DNA of 64,000 nt from Roseiarcus sp963836695 (lineage in GTDB: Bacteria > Pseudomonadota > Alphaproteobacteria > Rhizobiales > Beijerinckiaceae). Within the stretch, counting starts at the first letter, position 1. Every line of letters begins with the position of its first letter. The notes below the pieces were generated by a model. That model was not told the DNA's origin. It did no database searches and saw nothing but the letters and a program-made list of their open reading frames with translations. Shown here one piece after another: positions 53,286 to 62,960 of the stretch. The DNA lies in assembly GCA_963836695.1 (NCBI GenBank), contig CAWIKX010000020.1, forward strand, positions 1 through 64,000, written 5' to 3'. A program made the translations under genes and the position numbers.

Positions 53286-54698
53286 TCAGTCCTCGGACGC
53301 AACCTCGATTCGACCTTCTCGGATCGCTTTGGCAAAGCTGCGATAGTCGCGAAGGTTCTGGTCGGCATATTCAACCGCGAACTCGCACACCGCGTCGTCG
53401 AACGTCGTATTGGAGCCCATGTAGCCAGCAATCCTCGCGGGGTCGCCGGATCGCGCATGGGCGCGTGCAAGCGCCCAGGCGCACAGCTTGCCGAATTCCT
53501 TCAATGTCGTGAGGTCCCAGTCTTCCGGGATCGCTGAGATTTTCGCATCGCGAAGCTGGCGGAAGTAGTAATCGCGGCCCATCCCTCCGTGCGTCCAGCC
53601 AAGGAAAATGTCGCTCGCCGACTGCATGAGACGCTGACCCGCCACCACCCGCTCGCCATGGTTCTTGTGCAGGGACCTGCCGGCGTAAGGTTCGAGCACC
53701 GACTTTCGCGCTTCCTTGACCTGCAGGAAAATTGGATCGTCATCGGCGGCCATAAACAGTCCGAGCGCGCAATAGGTGCCGACGCTGCCTACGCCTACGA
53801 CCTTGATCGCGAGGTCGAATAGGCGAAACCGGTCAAACAACACCCGAATATGCTCAGGCAACGACTTCCGATAGCCTTCGAGCGCCTCGACGTATCCTGT
53901 CCTTAGGCCCGGGGCCTGTTCGGCGGTGGGGTGGAAGATCAGCGGCGGCGCGTCCTTGATCCTCGGCGTAGAGCCGGAATGCTCCACCAGTTTCGGGAAG
54001 AGGCTTTCAGGCAAGCTTTTCCGGCGCGCCTGTTCGACTCTTTGCCTCACCCGTTCTACCTCGGCTCCCGACGGCAGGACCTTGAGAACGCGGTCGAGAT
54101 CGATGCGGTCGTACCAGACGTCCAGCGCGCGCATCGAGGCATAATCCGCCATTCGCTCCCGGTAGGAGCATACGGACTCCGTCGCCGCCTTCGCCCCCGC
54201 GCTGTCGGGCAGGCCGATATGACGAGCCGCGATGACAATGCTGGCCGCGAGCCGCTTGACGTCCCACTCCCAGGGGGCCGGCAGAGTTTCGTCGAAATCG
54301 TTGATGTCGAAGAAGATGTTGCGTTCGGGCGTTGCGAAACCGCCGAAATTCATCAGGTGAGCGTCGCCGCAGGCCTGCACGCGAAGCCCGGACGTCGGCG
54401 TCGAGGCCAGATCGGCCGCCATGATTGCGGCCGCGCCGCGATAGAAGGCGAAAGGCGATTGGACCATACGGGAGAAGCGCAACGGGATCAGTTCGGCGAT
54501 GCGGCCTTCGTTAGCCTCGCGCAGAAGCTCGACCGGATCGCGCCGACCCTCGGGCGATCTCCAACCGCCATGCGCGGCGCGCGGCGTCGCGTCGCGCAGC
54601 GCCTTGCCCGCGGCGCGCCGCTCGTCGGCCGACAGATATGAGCCCGGGGCGCTGGACGTGTGTTCAACCGATTCGTGCTTCGCGTTCCCCTTGCGCAT
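53286..54698 (-). CDS. DUF2252 family protein
   Basis: 470 residues. The fold is kinase-like in outline: ELIPLRFSRMVQSPFAFYRG, VQACGDAHLMNFGGFATPER, IFFDINDFDETLPAPWEWDV, KRLAASIVIAARHIGL, and VVGVGSVGTYCALGLFMAAD followed by LQVKEARKSVLEPYAG are family motifs (GDAHLxNFG and DINDFDE resemble the catalytic loops of aminoglycoside-phosphotransferase-like enzymes). Function unknown. Divergent from the SDR-sigma pair. Confidence 0.9.
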   Translation of the reverse strand: MRKGNAKHESVEHTSSAPGSYLSADERRAAGKALRDATPRAAHGGWRSPEGRRDPVELLREANEGRIAELIPLRFSRMVQSPFAFYRGAAAIMAADLASTPTSGLRVQACGDAHLMNFGGFATPERNIFFDINDFDETLPAPWEWDVKRLAASIVIAARHIGLPDSAGAKAATESVCSYRERMADYASMRALDVWYDRIDLDRVLKVLPSGAEVERVRQRVEQARRKSLPESLFPKLVEHSGSTPRIKDAPPLIFHPTAEQAPGLRTGYVEALEGYRKSLPEHIRVLFDRFRLFDLAIKVVGVGSVGTYCALGLFMAADDDPIFLQVKEARKSVLEPYAGRSLHKNHGERVVAGQRLMQSASDIFLGWTHGGMGRDYYFRQLRDAKISAIPEDWDLTTLKEFGKLCAWALARAHARSGDPARIAGYMGSNTTFDDAVCEFAVEYADQNLRDYRSFAKAIREGRIEVASED

Positions 54699-54912
54699 CG
54701 TCCCCCCTTAGCTAAGATCAGCTCGGCGCTTACGCCGTATGGATAGTCCTGGCGCCCGGCCTGGCGGTGCAACGTCAACCCCGATGTCTACCGAATCGTG
54801 AGCCCCACGGCCACGGTTATCGCGGGGTCCTGGCCGGCCGCGGCGAGATTGATTGACTCCTTTTCCCTCGCTCGATCGTCGTAGCTGCACCTAGACACAG
54901 GAGCAGAACCTG

Positions 54913-55671
54913 ATGAGCATCAAAGATAAGATTGCCGTCGTCACCGGCGGAAGCCGCGGCCTCGGCCTGGGACTGGTCGAAGCGCTGCTGGCGCATGGCG
55001 TCAGAGTGACGGTCGTTGCTCGCGGCGCAGAGGCGCTCGATTCCGTCCGCGCCCGGTTAGGCGCTGCGACGATCTCCGCCGATGTTACGGACGAGACCGC
55101 GGCCCACCGCATCCTTGCCGAGCTCCGCCCGGACATCCTGGCGCTGAACGCGGGCGTGACGCCGCCGATGGGATCGTTGGACCAGCTGAGCTGGGCGGAT
55201 TTTACCGCGCCTTGGGAACACGACGTCAAGGCCGGTCTCTTTTGGCTGCAGGCGGCGCTCAATCAGCCGCTCAAGCCTGGAAGCCGGGTCCTCGTGATAT
55301 CGAGCGGCGCGGCAGAAAATGGCTCGCCGATGTCGGGCGGCTATGGCGGCGCGAAGCGCATGCTCTGGTTCATGGCCAAATATGCCAACGGCGTCTCGGA
55401 GAAGAAGCGCCTCGGGATCCGCTTTCAGGCGATCGTGCCGCAGCAGATGGTCCTCGGCACCGGGGTCGGCGATGCGGGCGTCAACGCCTACGCGCACGCC
55501 ATGGGCATCAAGCCCGAAGAGTTCGTAGCCCGCTTCGGCGCGCCGATGCCGCCGCGGGCATTCGGCGATAAGGTTGTTTCCGTGCTGGACGACCCGAAAT
55601 ATGCTGAGGGAGTCGCCTTCGGGTTGAAGGGCGACACGGGGGTCACGATGCTGGAGGCAGCAGCGGCTTGA
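54913..55671 (+). CDS. Short-chain dehydrogenase/reductase linked to an ECF sigma factor
   Basis: 252 residues behind AGGAGCAGAACCTG. Cofactor loop VTGGSRGLGLGLVEALL, LALNAGV (NAG motif), VISSGAAENGSPMSGGYGGA-KRMLWF in place of the usual S-YxxxK site: the tyrosine is Y in GGYGGAK with lysine four residues later (YGGAK), so the catalytic pair is kept. The stop overlaps the TTG start of the sigma factor gene, so the two are translationally coupled and likely co-regulated. Confidence 0.9.
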   Translation: MSIKDKIAVVTGGSRGLGLGLVEALLAHGVRVTVVARGAEALDSVRARLGAATISADVTDETAAHRILAELRPDILALNAGVTPPMGSLDQLSWADFTAPWEHDVKAGLFWLQAALNQPLKPGSRVLVISSGAAENGSPMSGGYGGAKRMLWFMAKYANGVSEKKRLGIRFQAIVPQQMVLGTGVGDAGVNAYAHAMGIKPEEFVARFGAPMPPRAFGDKVVSVLDDPKYAEGVAFGLKGDTGVTMLEAAAA

Positions 55672-56603
55672 GCCAAGGACGGCCCTCGCTGGACCAGGAC
55701 CGCCGGGCGGAGCTCCTCGCCCTGGCCGGTGAGCTGCGGCCCGAGTTGCACCGCTACTGCGCACGCCTCATGGGATCGGTCATCGACGGTGAGGACGTCG
55801 TGCAAGACACGCTCGTCCGGGCTTTCGTGGCGTTGCAAGATCTGGAGGAGGAGCCGCCGCTTCGACCCTGGCTGTTCCGGATTGCCCATAACCGCGCGCT
55901 CGACCTGCTGCGCAGCCGCGAAGTGCGCATGACCGAACCGATCGACGCCGCCACGGATGTTGCCGACTTGGCCCAGTCCGACCCCTTGGAGATGTTGATG
56001 CGCAAGGAGGCGGTCAAAACCGCGGTGGCGCGCTTTCTTGAGCTCCCCACCCTCCAGCGCAGCGTCGTTATCTTGAAGGACGTGCTTGACGAGTCGCTGA
56101 TAGAGATTGCCGCCCTTCTCGACCTCACGGTTGACGCGGTGAAAGGCCATCTGGCGCGGGCTCGCGCCCATCTTCGAGAGATAAACGCGCGTGGCCGCCC
56201 GCTTCCGGACCCGCGCCCGGCGTCCGCTGCGGTGGCGCGCTACGTCGCGCTGTTCAACCAGCGGGACTGGGACGGCCTGCGGGCGCTGCTGGCCGACGAC
56301 GTCAAGCTCCATCAGTCCTTGCATCCGCTTCGTGTCGGCCGGGCCGACGTCGGTTTATTCTTCACACTGTACGCCAAGATCGATGGCGTATCGCTCGCCC
56401 CGGCCTGGCTCGAAGATCGGGAAGTGATCGCGGTCTTCGAGGACCGCGCCGATTCGAAGCCGAGCTACATAATGTGGCTCGAGTGGCGGGACGGCCGGAT
56501 CAGTTTCATCCGCGACTACCGCTATGTCCCATATGTCACCGCTGACGCAGACCTGACGCTCGCGCGGGAGACCAAGCGCGCGGACGATGGCGCCGATCAG
56601 TGA
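55668..56603 (+). CDS. ECF sigma factor with C-terminal SnoaL-like domain
   Basis: 311 residues. Region 2: RPELHRYCARLMGSVIDGED, VVQDTLVRAFVALQDLEEEP, LRPWLFRIAHNRALDLLRSR. Region 4: LPTLQRSVVILKDVLDESLI, EIAALLDLTVDAVKGHLARA. From about 200 a SnoaL/NTF2-like domain follows (VARYVALFNQRDWDGLRALL, ADDVKLHQSLHPLRVGRADV). This matches the ECF41-like architecture, in which the extra domain controls activity without a separate anti-sigma factor and a nearby oxidoreductase gene is the target. TTG 55668 is the start by overlap with the SDR stop. Confidence 0.88.
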   Translation: MSQGRPSLDQDRRAELLALAGELRPELHRYCARLMGSVIDGEDVVQDTLVRAFVALQDLEEEPPLRPWLFRIAHNRALDLLRSREVRMTEPIDAATDVADLAQSDPLEMLMRKEAVKTAVARFLELPTLQRSVVILKDVLDESLIEIAALLDLTVDAVKGHLARARAHLREINARGRPLPDPRPASAAVARYVALFNQRDWDGLRALLADDVKLHQSLHPLRVGRADVGLFFTLYAKIDGVSLAPAWLEDREVIAVFEDRADSKPSYIMWLEWRDGRISFIRDYRYVPYVTADADLTLARETKRADDGADQ

Positions 56604-56898
56604 TGGCCGCGCGGTTCATCCAGACCAACGCACGCGACAACGCCCGCGGGCGGGGGCTGCGGACGAATCGGCGCAACGAACGCGTTGCGACACGCGACCC
56701 AACTGGAAACACCAACATGCAAGAGCTTGCGGGTCCGCGGCCCGTCCTATCGACGCAGCGGGTGAGCGCCGGGTCAGCGGCCTTGGGCCGCTTCGCGCGA
56801 GCGTTGGCCCAGCCTTTCGCGGTGGCGGGACGGGCTCAGCGCAATCTCGAGCAATCCGACGGCAATCCCGAAAAAAGGAAAGCCACGGACGAGCGGTT

Positions 56899-57531
56899 AT
56901 GAAAACAATCCTCTACTGCCGAGTCAGCACTAGCGACCAGACCCTAGAGCATCAATTCACCCAGGCGCGCGCCGCGAAATTCGCGATCGACGAGGTCGTC
57001 TCCGACAATCGCGTGTCAGGCGTGTCGACCCGCCTCGTTGAACGCGATCAAGGCAGACGGTTGTTCGATCTGCTCCGCCGTGGCGATGTGCTCGTCGTCC
57101 GCTGGATCGACCGGCTCGGGCGAAACTACGCAGACGTGACCGATGTCATCCGGGAGTTCATGAAGCGCGGTATCGTCATTCGGACCCTGATCAACGGCCT
57201 CGTCTTCGACGGCGCGACCAAAGAACCGATGCAGATGGCGGTCCGCGATGCGCTGATCTCGTTCATGGCGGCCCTCTCGCAGGCGCAAGCCGAGGTGACC
57301 AAAGAAGCGCAGCGCGCCGGTATCGAGCATGCCAAGGCCCGAGACGACGCCTACCGTGGCAGGAAGCCGTCCTTCACGCGCAAGCAACTGGATCATGTCC
57401 GCGACATGCTGACAACCGGGGCGTCAATCAGCAGGATCGCCAAGACGACTGGCCTTTCTCGCCAGGCAATCTACCGGCTCAAGGACAATCCAGCATGGGC
57501 CGAGGGCGCACTCGCCACATGGGCGGCCTAG
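56899..57531 (+). CDS. Serine recombinase (resolvase/invertase family)
   Basis: 210 residues from ATG 56899, behind GAGCGGTT. The catalytic serine is S10 in ILYCRVSTSDQTLEHQ; VLVVRWIDRLGRNYADVTDV and MAALSQAQAEVTKEAQRAGI (long E-helix) follow, then a C-terminal HTH (SISRIAKTTGLSRQAIYRLK). Full length and intact for the small-resolvase type. The 295 bases before it hold no supported gene. It is followed by relics of other recombinases, so this is a mobile-element remnant site. Confidence 0.9.
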   Translation: MKTILYCRVSTSDQTLEHQFTQARAAKFAIDEVVSDNRVSGVSTRLVERDQGRRLFDLLRRGDVLVVRWIDRLGRNYADVTDVIREFMKRGIVIRTLINGLVFDGATKEPMQMAVRDALISFMAALSQAQAEVTKEAQRAGIEHAKARDDAYRGRKPSFTRKQLDHVRDMLTTGASISRIAKTTGLSRQAIYRLKDNPAWAEGALATWAA

Positions 57532-57538
57532 CGGTCAT

Positions 57539-57840
57539 GTGCTCAACCTCGTCGGTCAGACGGTCTACACCAAGAGTGCTGCGGGCAAGCTCATCCTCAC
57601 CATCTTTGCCGGCTTCGCGCGGTTCGAACGCGAAATGATGAGCGTCAGCGCGAGGGCATCGCGAAGGCGAAGGCTGAGAATCGCTACATGGGCGGAGGCC
57701 GTCAGCGCGGTCAAAGCCTGATGGGGCAGTGAAACTCTTCAAGGCCGGTCGGACGTTGACCGACATCGCGATGGCGCTGAACATCGATCGTGGCAGTGTA
57801 TACAGGGCTCTTGAAGCGGCCAGAATGAAGCCGGCGTCGG
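57539..57840 (+). pseudogene. Serine recombinase fragment, C-terminal half
   Basis: Frames join to a resolvase core and tail: AAGKLILTIFAGFARFEREM, then one frame over ERQREGIAKAKAENRYMGGG, then another shift to VKLFKAGRTLTDIAMALNID-RGSVYRALEAA (C-terminal HTH). The catalytic N-terminus is missing. It follows the intact recombinase by only seven bases. Confidence 0.65.
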
Positions 57841-57929
57841 TTTGGACCTGACCAGGTATCTGGCGAACACCATTGCGACCGACCCTCCAAGAAGACCCGC
57901 GGCGTAGCTGAGGTCGAAGTATCTCCGTC

Positions 57930-58130
57930 CGATTATGATCGGAATCGAGGGACGCAAGAGCCATGCCGAGGCGCGCCCTGATGTCGTCAGGCTAGCGGAG
58001 GCGCTCGCTCGCAAAAGGCCCAAGGGGGAAAACGAGCCTGCGTGCTGTGGCGGCGAACCTAGCTGATCGCGGCCATCTCAACGAGCGTGGGAAACCTGTT
58101 CAACCCGAAGAGCATCTCAGTCTTATCGGC
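57930..58130 (+). pseudogene. Serine recombinase tail, second relic
   Basis: Pieces in different frames resemble the tail of a PinR-type resolvase: GRKSHAEARPDVVRLAEALA, RKRPKG, then SLRAVAANLADRGHLNERGK. No start, no catalytic domain. The stretch from here to 58449 shows no other gene; it ends as the leader of the peptide transporter operon. Confidence 0.5.
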
Positions 58131-58449
58131 TCGCTGAGGGGACATTTTAGGTCGGATTGCATCGGCTGCGGGCAAAGCGGCCGGCCACGAATGCTGGGAA
58201 ATGTTTTCGCCGACCACTCCCAGGCGGTCTCCGTCCCGGCCTCCTTGGCCTGAGCCAGCCGCCGATATTCTTGTCGAAAGAAGAACATCGAGTGACGAAG
58301 CGCGATACATACCTTCCAAAAACTTACGAGCGCGAATGTATTATTGACAGCGCGGTTGCGGCTGGACATCTTGGATCCACGGTTCGCTCGAAATCGCGAA
58401 TTGATCCTGATCGGATTCCATCGTCAGCTTATCCTGAGAGATTGCGCGC

Positions 58450-60042
58450 ATGGTGCAGGTTGTTCGTACGTCGAAGTCGAGCCGGACCGGTCGGATCGCG
58501 ACGCTGGTCCTGGGCCTGCTCGCAGGCGCGACGGTCCCGCTTGCTGCCTCGGGCGCGCGAGCTGCGGACGGCGTGTTGGTCTGGGCCCGCGACGGGGATA
58601 GCGATTCGCTTGATCCCCAGCGCACGACGACCACGCTGTCCTGGGAAGTCTTTGCCCAGATATACGACTCGCTGCTCGCCTTCGATGATAGTGGAAAGAT
58701 AGGGCCGCACCTTGCCAAGAGCTGGACGGTCGGCTCCGACGGAAAGGAGGTCAGTCTGACGCTCAATGAAGGCATTAAATGTCATGATGGCGCAGCTTTC
58801 ACGGCCGAAGATGTGAAATACACGATCGACCGGGCCCTCGACGCCAAGCACCCCAGCATCACCAAGGCGAGCTGGGGCCCGATTACCAGTGTCGACGTTG
58901 TCAATCCCGAAACGGTCAGCGTGAAGTTCTCGTCGCCGTTCGGCGCCTTCCTGGCCTTTATGACGGACCCTATGGCGAGTATGCTGTGCCGGGGGAATGC
59001 TACACTCGGCGACAAGTTCGGCGTGAGTGCTGCGATCGGCACGGGTCCGTTCAAGCTGATGAGTTGGACCAAGGGCGACCAGATCGTTCTCGAGCGCAAC
59101 ACCGACTACAAGAACTTTGGGCTGCCGGCCCAGAACAAGGGCGCCCCCCACATCGCCAAGCTCGTGGTCAAGAACATCACCGAGGCGCAGTCCCGACTCG
59201 CGGGCCTGAAAACCGGCGAACTGCAGGTGGCCGAGCCGCCGCTCGCCGAAGTGACAACAATCAAAGACGACAAGACGCTGTCCTTGGTGACGGCAAAGAA
59301 TACCGGGCAGGACAACTTCCTCGAATTTGCCGTGCACCGCCCCCCCTTCAACGACTCGCGAGCCCGAAAGGCGATTGCCTATGCGCTCGACATCGACGCC
59401 GCGCTCGACATCGTCTACGGCGGCCTTGTCGACCGTGAGCGTTGCGCCGTGGCGCATCCTGTGATGGGCAGCGAGCAGGACTTCTGCAAGAGCGTCGGCT
59501 ACGACTACGACCCGGAAAAGGCAAAGGCCCTGCTGGCCGAACTTGGCTACGGGCCGGACAAGCCACTCGACGTGGTCATGATGACCTGGACCGGCGGCGA
59601 TCGGGACAAGCTCGTGCAGGTTTTTCAGAACCAGCTGCAGCAGGTCGGCATCCGCGCTAAGATCGAGATGATGGACATCGGCACGCTGAACGCTCGCGTG
59701 ACGCAGGAGAATGAAAAGACGACCGGCCCCGGCACCTTCGACCTAATGAGCTGGGCCTGGTTCGACCCCGACATTCTGTACGCCCTGTGGCATTCGCCGG
59801 GGGCGTACAAGGGCTATTCCACCCCGGAACTCGATGCGCTGCTGGAAAAGAGCCGCAGCTCGGCCGATCCCGCCGCGCGGCTCGGACTCGTCCATGATAT
59901 CGAGAGGATCCTGCTGCAGGAAGCCGTCATGATCCCGGTCTACACGCCCGGCTGGAATTGGATCTACGCGGTCCGCGCCGAAGTGAAGGGCTTCAAGGTC
60001 GGACCCTTCAAGCGCCCGATGTTTAACGACGTGACGTTCTGA
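58450..60042 (+). CDS. Peptide/nickel-type ABC substrate-binding protein (family 5)
   Basis: 530 residues from ATG 58450. Signal peptide IATLVLGLLAGATVPLAASG-ARA, then DGVLVWARDGDSDSLDPQRT. Family-5 features: AKSWTVGSDGKEVSLTLNEG, FTAEDVKYTIDRALD, GTGPFKLMSWTKGDQIVLER, NDSRARKAIAYALDIDAALD and the C-terminal MIPVYTPGWNWIYAVRAEVK. First gene of a complete operon (binding protein, two permeases, two ATPases) on the plus strand. Peptides are the default guess; many members carry other solutes. Confidence 0.94.
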   Translation: MVQVVRTSKSSRTGRIATLVLGLLAGATVPLAASGARAADGVLVWARDGDSDSLDPQRTTTTLSWEVFAQIYDSLLAFDDSGKIGPHLAKSWTVGSDGKEVSLTLNEGIKCHDGAAFTAEDVKYTIDRALDAKHPSITKASWGPITSVDVVNPETVSVKFSSPFGAFLAFMTDPMASMLCRGNATLGDKFGVSAAIGTGPFKLMSWTKGDQIVLERNTDYKNFGLPAQNKGAPHIAKLVVKNITEAQSRLAGLKTGELQVAEPPLAEVTTIKDDKTLSLVTAKNTGQDNFLEFAVHRPPFNDSRARKAIAYALDIDAALDIVYGGLVDRERCAVAHPVMGSEQDFCKSVGYDYDPEKAKALLAELGYGPDKPLDVVMMTWTGGDRDKLVQVFQNQLQQVGIRAKIEMMDIGTLNARVTQENEKTTGPGTFDLMSWAWFDPDILYALWHSPGAYKGYSTPELDALLEKSRSSADPAARLGLVHDIERILLQEAVMIPVYTPGWNWIYAVRAEVKGFKVGPFKRPMFNDVTF

Positions 60043-60095
60043 AATCGGCGCCCCGCGCCGCCGACAGCCCCGTTCAGGACGACTCGGAGCACGCC

Positions 60096-61019
60096 GTGGC
60101 CCGCTACCTCCTCAAGCGCCTCCTGTCGGCGGTGGTCACGATTTGGGTGACCACGATTGCAGTGGTTCTGCTGATTCACCTCGTACCGGGCGACCCGGTG
60201 AAAATCATGTTTGCCCAGTCGCAGTCGACCACGCCGGAGCAGCTCGAAACCGTGCGTCACAACCTCGGCCTCGACCGCCCGATCTACGAGCAGTACGCCA
60301 TCTATATGAGCCGCGTACTGCACGGGGATTTCGGCCATACGATCCGAGGCGACCAGCCGATCCTGCCGCTCCTGCTGGGTCGGCTGCCCTACACGCTGGC
60401 CCTTGCGCTTTCTAGCCTTCTCGTGGCGACCGCGATCGGCTTGGGCCTCGGCTTCCTGGCCGCCTATAAGCGGGGCACCGCGCTCGACAGCCTGTGCATG
60501 GTGCTAGCGATCGGGGGCGTGTCGGTCCCGGTGTTCTGGCTCGGGCAGATCCTGATCCTCGTCTTCGCGGTCCGGCTGTCGTGGTTCCAGGTCGCGGGAT
60601 CCGACTGGCGCAGCCTCATCTTGCCCGCCCTTACGCTGGGCGTCACCAATGCGGCCGTGGTCGCCCGGCTGACCCGCTCGACCATGATCGACATCTTCAA
60701 CCAGGACTACATCCGCACCGCCTGGGCCAAGGGGCTGCCGGCCAGGACCGTGCTGTCCCGCCACGCGTTGCGGGCAGGCCTCGTGCCGATCGTCACCATC
60801 CTCGGCCTGCAGTTCACGTATACAATGGGGGGCGCGGTCATCGTCGAGAACGTGTTCAGCTGGAACGGCATCGGGCGGCTCGCCGTGCAGGCGATCTTTC
60901 AGCGCGACTACCCGCTCATCCAGGGCTTCCTTCTGACCTTCGCCTGCCTCGTGGCCCTGGTGTCGCTCGCGATGGACCTGCTCTACGCAGTCCTCGATCC
61001 GCGGATCGTCCATGTCTGA
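60096..61019 (+). CDS. Peptide-type ABC permease, DppB-like
   Basis: 307 residues, GTG start at 60096. N-terminal helix LLSAVVTIWVTTIAVVLLIHL, then PGDPVKIMF, YEQYAIYMSRVLHGDFGHTI and the EAA-like loop QDYIRTAWAKGLPARTVLSR; the C-terminal end FSWNGIGRLAVQAIFQRDYP-LIQGF is diagnostic. Overlaps the next permease by eight bases. Confidence 0.94.
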   Translation: MARYLLKRLLSAVVTIWVTTIAVVLLIHLVPGDPVKIMFAQSQSTTPEQLETVRHNLGLDRPIYEQYAIYMSRVLHGDFGHTIRGDQPILPLLLGRLPYTLALALSSLLVATAIGLGLGFLAAYKRGTALDSLCMVLAIGGVSVPVFWLGQILILVFAVRLSWFQVAGSDWRSLILPALTLGVTNAAVVARLTRSTMIDIFNQDYIRTAWAKGLPARTVLSRHALRAGLVPIVTILGLQFTYTMGGAVIVENVFSWNGIGRLAVQAIFQRDYPLIQGFLLTFACLVALVSLAMDLLYAVLDPRIVHV

Positions 61020-61927
61020 GTCCTTCCCGGTCGAAGAACTGCCGGCGGCGCTCGCCCCGCTGCCCCCTCCCGCGTCCTTGCGGGCGGGGCCAGTGCGGCG
61101 GATCGGGAGCTTCCTGCTGCGCAACCCTGGCGGCGTGATCGGCGCAACTATCGTCCTGTGCCTAGTCCTCAGCGCCGTGCTGGCGCCCATCATCGCTCCT
61201 TACGACCCGCTCCATATGGGGGCCGGGCGCCGGCTCACCCCCCCTAGCGCGGCCCACCCCTTCGGCACCGACGAGTTCGGTCGCGATCTCCTGAGCCGGG
61301 TAATCTACGGCGTCCCGGCTGACGCTGCAGATCGGGCTCATTGCGGTCGGCATCTCGCTCGGCACCGGCCTGCTCGTCGGGTTGGTGGGCGGCTATGCCG
61401 GCGGCTGGGTCGAGCGCATCCTGATGCGCGGCACGGACGTGCTGTTCTCCTTCACCGATACGCTGATCGCACTTGCGGCGGTCGCGGTGCTCGGTCCAAG
61501 CCTGACCAACGCCATGATCGCGGTCGGCATCGCAGCAATCCCCTACTATGCGCGGGTGACCTACGGCGTCGTGCTGGTGGAAAAGAGCCAGCCTTACTTC
61601 GATGCCGCGGTCGCGGCGGGCGCCGGCCATCTCCGGATCATTTTCGTGCACCTGCTGCCGAATGTCATCCCGCCGCTTATCGTGGTCGCCTCGCTTGGTG
61701 TCTCGGCGGCCGTCCTAGCCGCTGCCGGACTGAGCTTCCTCGGCTTGGGCGCCCAACCGCCCAGCCCCGAATGGGGGGCCATGCTGGCCTCGGGGCGCGA
61801 CTACTTCACGCGTGCGTCCTGGATCATGACCTTCCCTGGCCTCGCCATCGCGCTGTCGGTGCTCGGCTTCAATCTCCTAGGTGATGCGCTGCGCGAAGCG
61901 CTCGACCCGCGGCAGCGTCGGCGATGA
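61012..61927 (+). CDS. Peptide-type ABC permease, DppC-like (one +1 frameshift)
   Basis: About 304 residues. GVIGATIVLCLVLSAVLAPI, DPLHMGAGRRLTPPSAAHPF, GTDEFGRDLLSRVIYG, then the frame breaks at about 61315 (CCC instead of CC would explain it) and resumes as RLTLQIGLIAVGISLGTGLL, GYAGGWVERILMRGTDVLFS, QPYFDAAVAAGAGHLRIIFV and LSFLGLGAQPPSPEWGAMLA. Length 916 = 3n+1. The stop overlaps the first ATPase gene by four bases. Confidence 0.9.
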
Positions 61928-62946
61928 CCGGCGCGACGCGATCCTCCGCAAGGCCGGTTCTCGCGGTCGAGCGCCTGAGGACCGAGTTTTCGACAAAGGC
62001 CGGCCTCGCGGTTGCGGTCGACGACGTCTCGTTCGAGCTGCGCGAGGCCGAGACCCTGGCCATCGTCGGGGAGTCCGGCTCGGGCAAAAGCGTGACCGCC
62101 TTGTCGATCCTCGGCCTCCTTCCCCCCGTCACAGCACGCGTGGCGAGCGGCGCCGTCAGGTTCGGCGGCCGCGACCTCCTCAGTCTCGACCGCTCGCAGC
62201 TACAGGACGTGCGCGGGGCCCAGATCGCCATGATATTCCAGGACCCGATGACGTCCTTGAATCCCGTGCTGACCATCGGCCGCCAGCTAACGGAAGCCGT
62301 CGTACGGCACGAGCATCTCGATCCCCGCGCGGCGACCGCGCGTGCGGTCGAGATGCTCACGCGGGTGCAGATCCCTGAGCCTGCGTGGCAGATCGGGCGG
62401 TACCCTCACCAGCTGTCGGGCGGCATGCGCCAGCGCATCATGATCGCTATGGCGTTGTCGTGCCGCCCCAAGGTGCTCATCGCGGACGAGCCGACCACCG
62501 CCCTCGACGTCACAGTCCAGGCGCAGATCCTCGATCTCATGTCCACCCTGCAGGAGGAGTTCGGCACGGCGATCATCCTGATCACCCACGACATGGGCGT
62601 GGTGGCCGAGATGGCCGACCGGGTGATCGTCATGTATGCCGGCCGGAAGGTGGAGGAAGGGGATACCGTCACCCTGTTCGACAACCCCTGCCACCCCTAT
62701 ACGCGGGGCCTCCTCATGGCGCGGCCACGCATCACCGCCGCCTTCGGAGCAGGCCGGACCCGCTTGCAGGAGATTCCGGGCGTCGTGCCGCCGTTGACGC
62801 GCCTACCGCCCGGATGCCGTTTCGCGCCCCGCTGCGCCCTGCGGGTTGAGCATTGCCGCGAACAGCCGTGCCTCGACGAAAAGGCGCCGGGCCAACGGGC
62901 GGAATGCTGGGAATCGCACCGCATGCAGGCGGAGTTCACAGCCTGA
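61924..62946 (+). CDS. Peptide-type ABC ATPase, DppD-like
   Basis: 340 residues. Walker A GESGSGKSVTALSILG, Q-loop MIFQDPMTSLNPVLTIGRQL, signature LSGGMRQRIMIAMALSCRPK, Walker B VLIADEPTTALDVTVQAQIL, switch ITHDMGVVAEMADRV. The C-terminal oligopeptide-ATPase region has LPPGCRFAPRCALRVEHCRE with its cysteine cluster. Coupled to the DppC-like gene. Confidence 0.95.
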   Translation: MTGATRSSARPVLAVERLRTEFSTKAGLAVAVDDVSFELREAETLAIVGESGSGKSVTALSILGLLPPVTARVASGAVRFGGRDLLSLDRSQLQDVRGAQIAMIFQDPMTSLNPVLTIGRQLTEAVVRHEHLDPRAATARAVEMLTRVQIPEPAWQIGRYPHQLSGGMRQRIMIAMALSCRPKVLIADEPTTALDVTVQAQILDLMSTLQEEFGTAIILITHDMGVVAEMADRVIVMYAGRKVEEGDTVTLFDNPCHPYTRGLLMARPRITAAFGAGRTRLQEIPGVVPPLTRLPPGCRFAPRCALRVEHCREQPCLDEKAPGQRAECWESHRMQAEFTA

Positions 62947-62960
62947 CGACGCCCGCAAGC

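Noticed and set aside
56604..56898. Open frame in front of the serine recombinase that would extend it by about 100 residues
   Set aside because: The catalytic domain starts at MKTILYCRVS with the serine at residue 10, as in the family; the upstream text is low-complexity Arg/Ala.
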